In this document: positions 62,775-64,000 of the stretch, piece by piece
Layout: the number at the start of each line of letters is the position of its first letter
How positions within the stretch are numbered: the stretch's first letter is position 1
Assembly: GCA_963700475.1 (NCBI GenBank)
Contig: CAVOXR010000015.1
Coordinates: forward strand, 124,001 to 188,000
Length of the DNA stretch: 64,000 bases
Reading direction: 5' to 3'
From: Prado023 sp963700475
GTDB taxonomy: Bacteria; Actinomycetota; Actinomycetes; S36-B12; CAIYMF01
Notes under the pieces: generated by a model
What the model saw: only the letters and a program-made list of their open reading frames with translations
Told to the model about the DNA's origin: nothing
Databases searched by the model: none
Made by a program: the position numbers and the translations under genes

Positions 62775-64000
62775 TCAGCCGCGGACCCGCTCGCTGCGTG
62801 GGTCGTACATCGGGGCCAGTGAAACCCGGGCGGGAACGATCCTGTTCCCGACCTGCGCGTCCACTCTCCTGATGCGAGGAACTCGGCATCGACCGCCCGG
62901 CCGACCTCGACCGGCGCGGAGTCGACCATGGCCAGCCCGACCGCCCCGCCGAGAGTGAACCCGTACGAGGCCGAACGCAGGTAGCCCACCTCGACGCCAT
63001 CGCGGCGCAGCACCTCCGCATGGACCATCATCGGCTCGGGGTCGGCGAGCAGGACCTGCACGAGCCGCCTCGTCGGCGCCCCGGCCGCACGCCTCGCCGC
63101 GAGCGCCTCCCGCCCCAGGAACCCGCCGGGTTTGTCCCAGGCGACCGCGAAGCCCAGCCCGGCCTCGAGCGGGTCGTCGGTGTTGTCGATGTCGTGGCCG
63201 TAGTCGCGGTAGGCCTTCTCCAGCCGCAGACTGCCCAGCGCCTTGAGCCCGCAGTGCCGAAGGCCGTGCGCCGCGCCCGCGACCACGATCTCGTCGTAGG
63301 CGGCCACCGCCATCTCGGCCGGCACGAACAACTCGTAGCCCAGCTCCCCGACGTAGGTGATCCGGGTGCACCACCCGAGCGCGAAGCCGAGGTCGATCTC
63401 GCGCGCCGCCCGGAACGGGAAGGCGGCATCCGACAGGTCCACCGAGGTCACCGCCGCCAGAACCTCGCGCGACTGGGGGCCCTGCACCGTGATCTGCGCC
63501 AGCCCGGAGGTGACGTCGGAGATCGACACCCGCGCGTCGCCGACGTGCCGGCGCAGCCAGGTGAGCACGTGCCGGTGCGCGGTGTCCGAGGCGACCACGA
63601 GGAAGTCGTCGTCAGCGTGCTTGGTGACGGTCACGTCAGCCTCGATCCTGCCGTCCCCGTTGAGCCACTGGGTGTAGGTGATCCGCCCCGGCTCGCCGTC
63701 CACCGCGTTGGCGCTCAGTCGATCGAGAAGCGCGCCGGCATCCGGCCCGGTCACCTCGAACTTCGCCATGAACGACATGTCGAACAGCCCCACGCCCTCG
63801 CGCACGGCGCGGTGCTCGGCGGCCCAGTGCTCCCAGAAGTCGGGGCGGCCCCAGGTGGGCGCGGGCTCAGAGGGGACGACCCCAGTACCGGCGAACCAGT
63901 CGGTGCCCTCCCACCCCGAGACGTCCTTGAACCACGCCCCCTGGGCAGCCATCCGCTCGTGCAGCGGCGAACGCTTCACCCCGCGCGCGGTGCGCATCGA
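62775..64000 (-). CDS. GcvT-domain dehydrogenase (dimethylglycine/sarcosine oxidase type), C-terminal part, one frame break
   Basis: The frame is open at the window edge, so the N-terminal FAD part is missing. What is seen begins SMRTARGVKRSPLHERM and contains an aminomethyltransferase-type folate-binding domain: GLFDMSFMAKFEVTGPDA, GLAQITVQGPQSREVL, ITYVGELGYELFVP and DNTDDPLEAGLGFAV. This layout belongs to enzymes that demethylate glycine derivatives and pass the one-carbon unit to tetrahydrofolate. The raw frame loses homology near 62857. Adding one base there gives GEWTRQVGNRIVPARVSLAP and the stop at 62775-62777, the probable true end. Confidence 0.87.

Noticed and set aside
1..64000. 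CRISPR arrays, insertion sequences, rRNA genes, riboswitches
   Set aside because: I looked for regular short repeats, transposase-like proteins, terminal inverted repeats and known leader folds and found none that I could support.

Overview
The window is chromosomal DNA from a high-GC actinobacterium. Evidence: strong G/C third-position bias, GTG/TTG starts, Shine-Dalgarno sites of the AGGAGG type, a tRNA gene without encoded CCA, and an OleB-OleC fusion of the kind known in actinobacterial olefin clusters. I cannot name the genus. I see no phage, insertion sequence, CRISPR array or rRNA.

Layout. 0-8.9 kb: end of a polar amino-acid ABC importer, a two-gene ABC exporter, two alpha/beta hydrolases, a class II aldolase-like protein and a SNF2 helicase. 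9.1-13.7 kb: translationally coupled oleA-oleBC-oleD for head-to-head condensation of fatty acyl chains to long-chain olefins. 13.8-23.7 kb: an NAD-binding epimerase-like protein, a SorC-family regulator, and a divergent alpha-galactoside operon (binding protein, two enlarged permeases, GH36 alpha-galactosidase, galactokinase). 23.8-29.1 kb: an uncharacterised GT-B-like protein, glpD, an AraC regulator and a phytanoyl-CoA-dioxygenase-type oxygenase. 29.1-32.1 kb: a secreted beta-helix protein gene with about nine reading-frame breaks behind a LacI-type operator, and a P-type ATPase remnant lacking its whole catalytic core.

32.0-45.5 kb: small stress or house-keeping genes, a PRMT-like methyltransferase, and a sulfur island: arylsulfatase, DUF1269-like protein and SulP transporter facing a second SulP and a radical-SAM sulfatase-maturing enzyme. 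45.6-59.2 kb: an alpha/beta hydrolase, then a pentose/hexofuranose locus (LacI, araA, a 59-residue protein, a YtfQ-like binding protein, ATPase, two permeases, a second ATPase, a second LacI, aldose 1-epimerase). Four copies of an ATGTTA-N4-TAACAT-type operator precede araA and the transporter. 59.3-64 kb: methyltransferase, beta-propeller lipoprotein, tRNA-Met(CAT), CPBP protease and the end of a GcvT-domain dehydrogenase.

Several otherwise well-conserved genes carry single-base frame breaks, often beside short G or C runs (about 17060, 21108, 37796, 38529, 40481, 43460, 62857, plus the cluster at 30.0-31.05 kb). Most look like consensus errors rather than decay, so the affected entries give the full gene span and the break position. 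All family names come from motif recognition by eye, not from a search.
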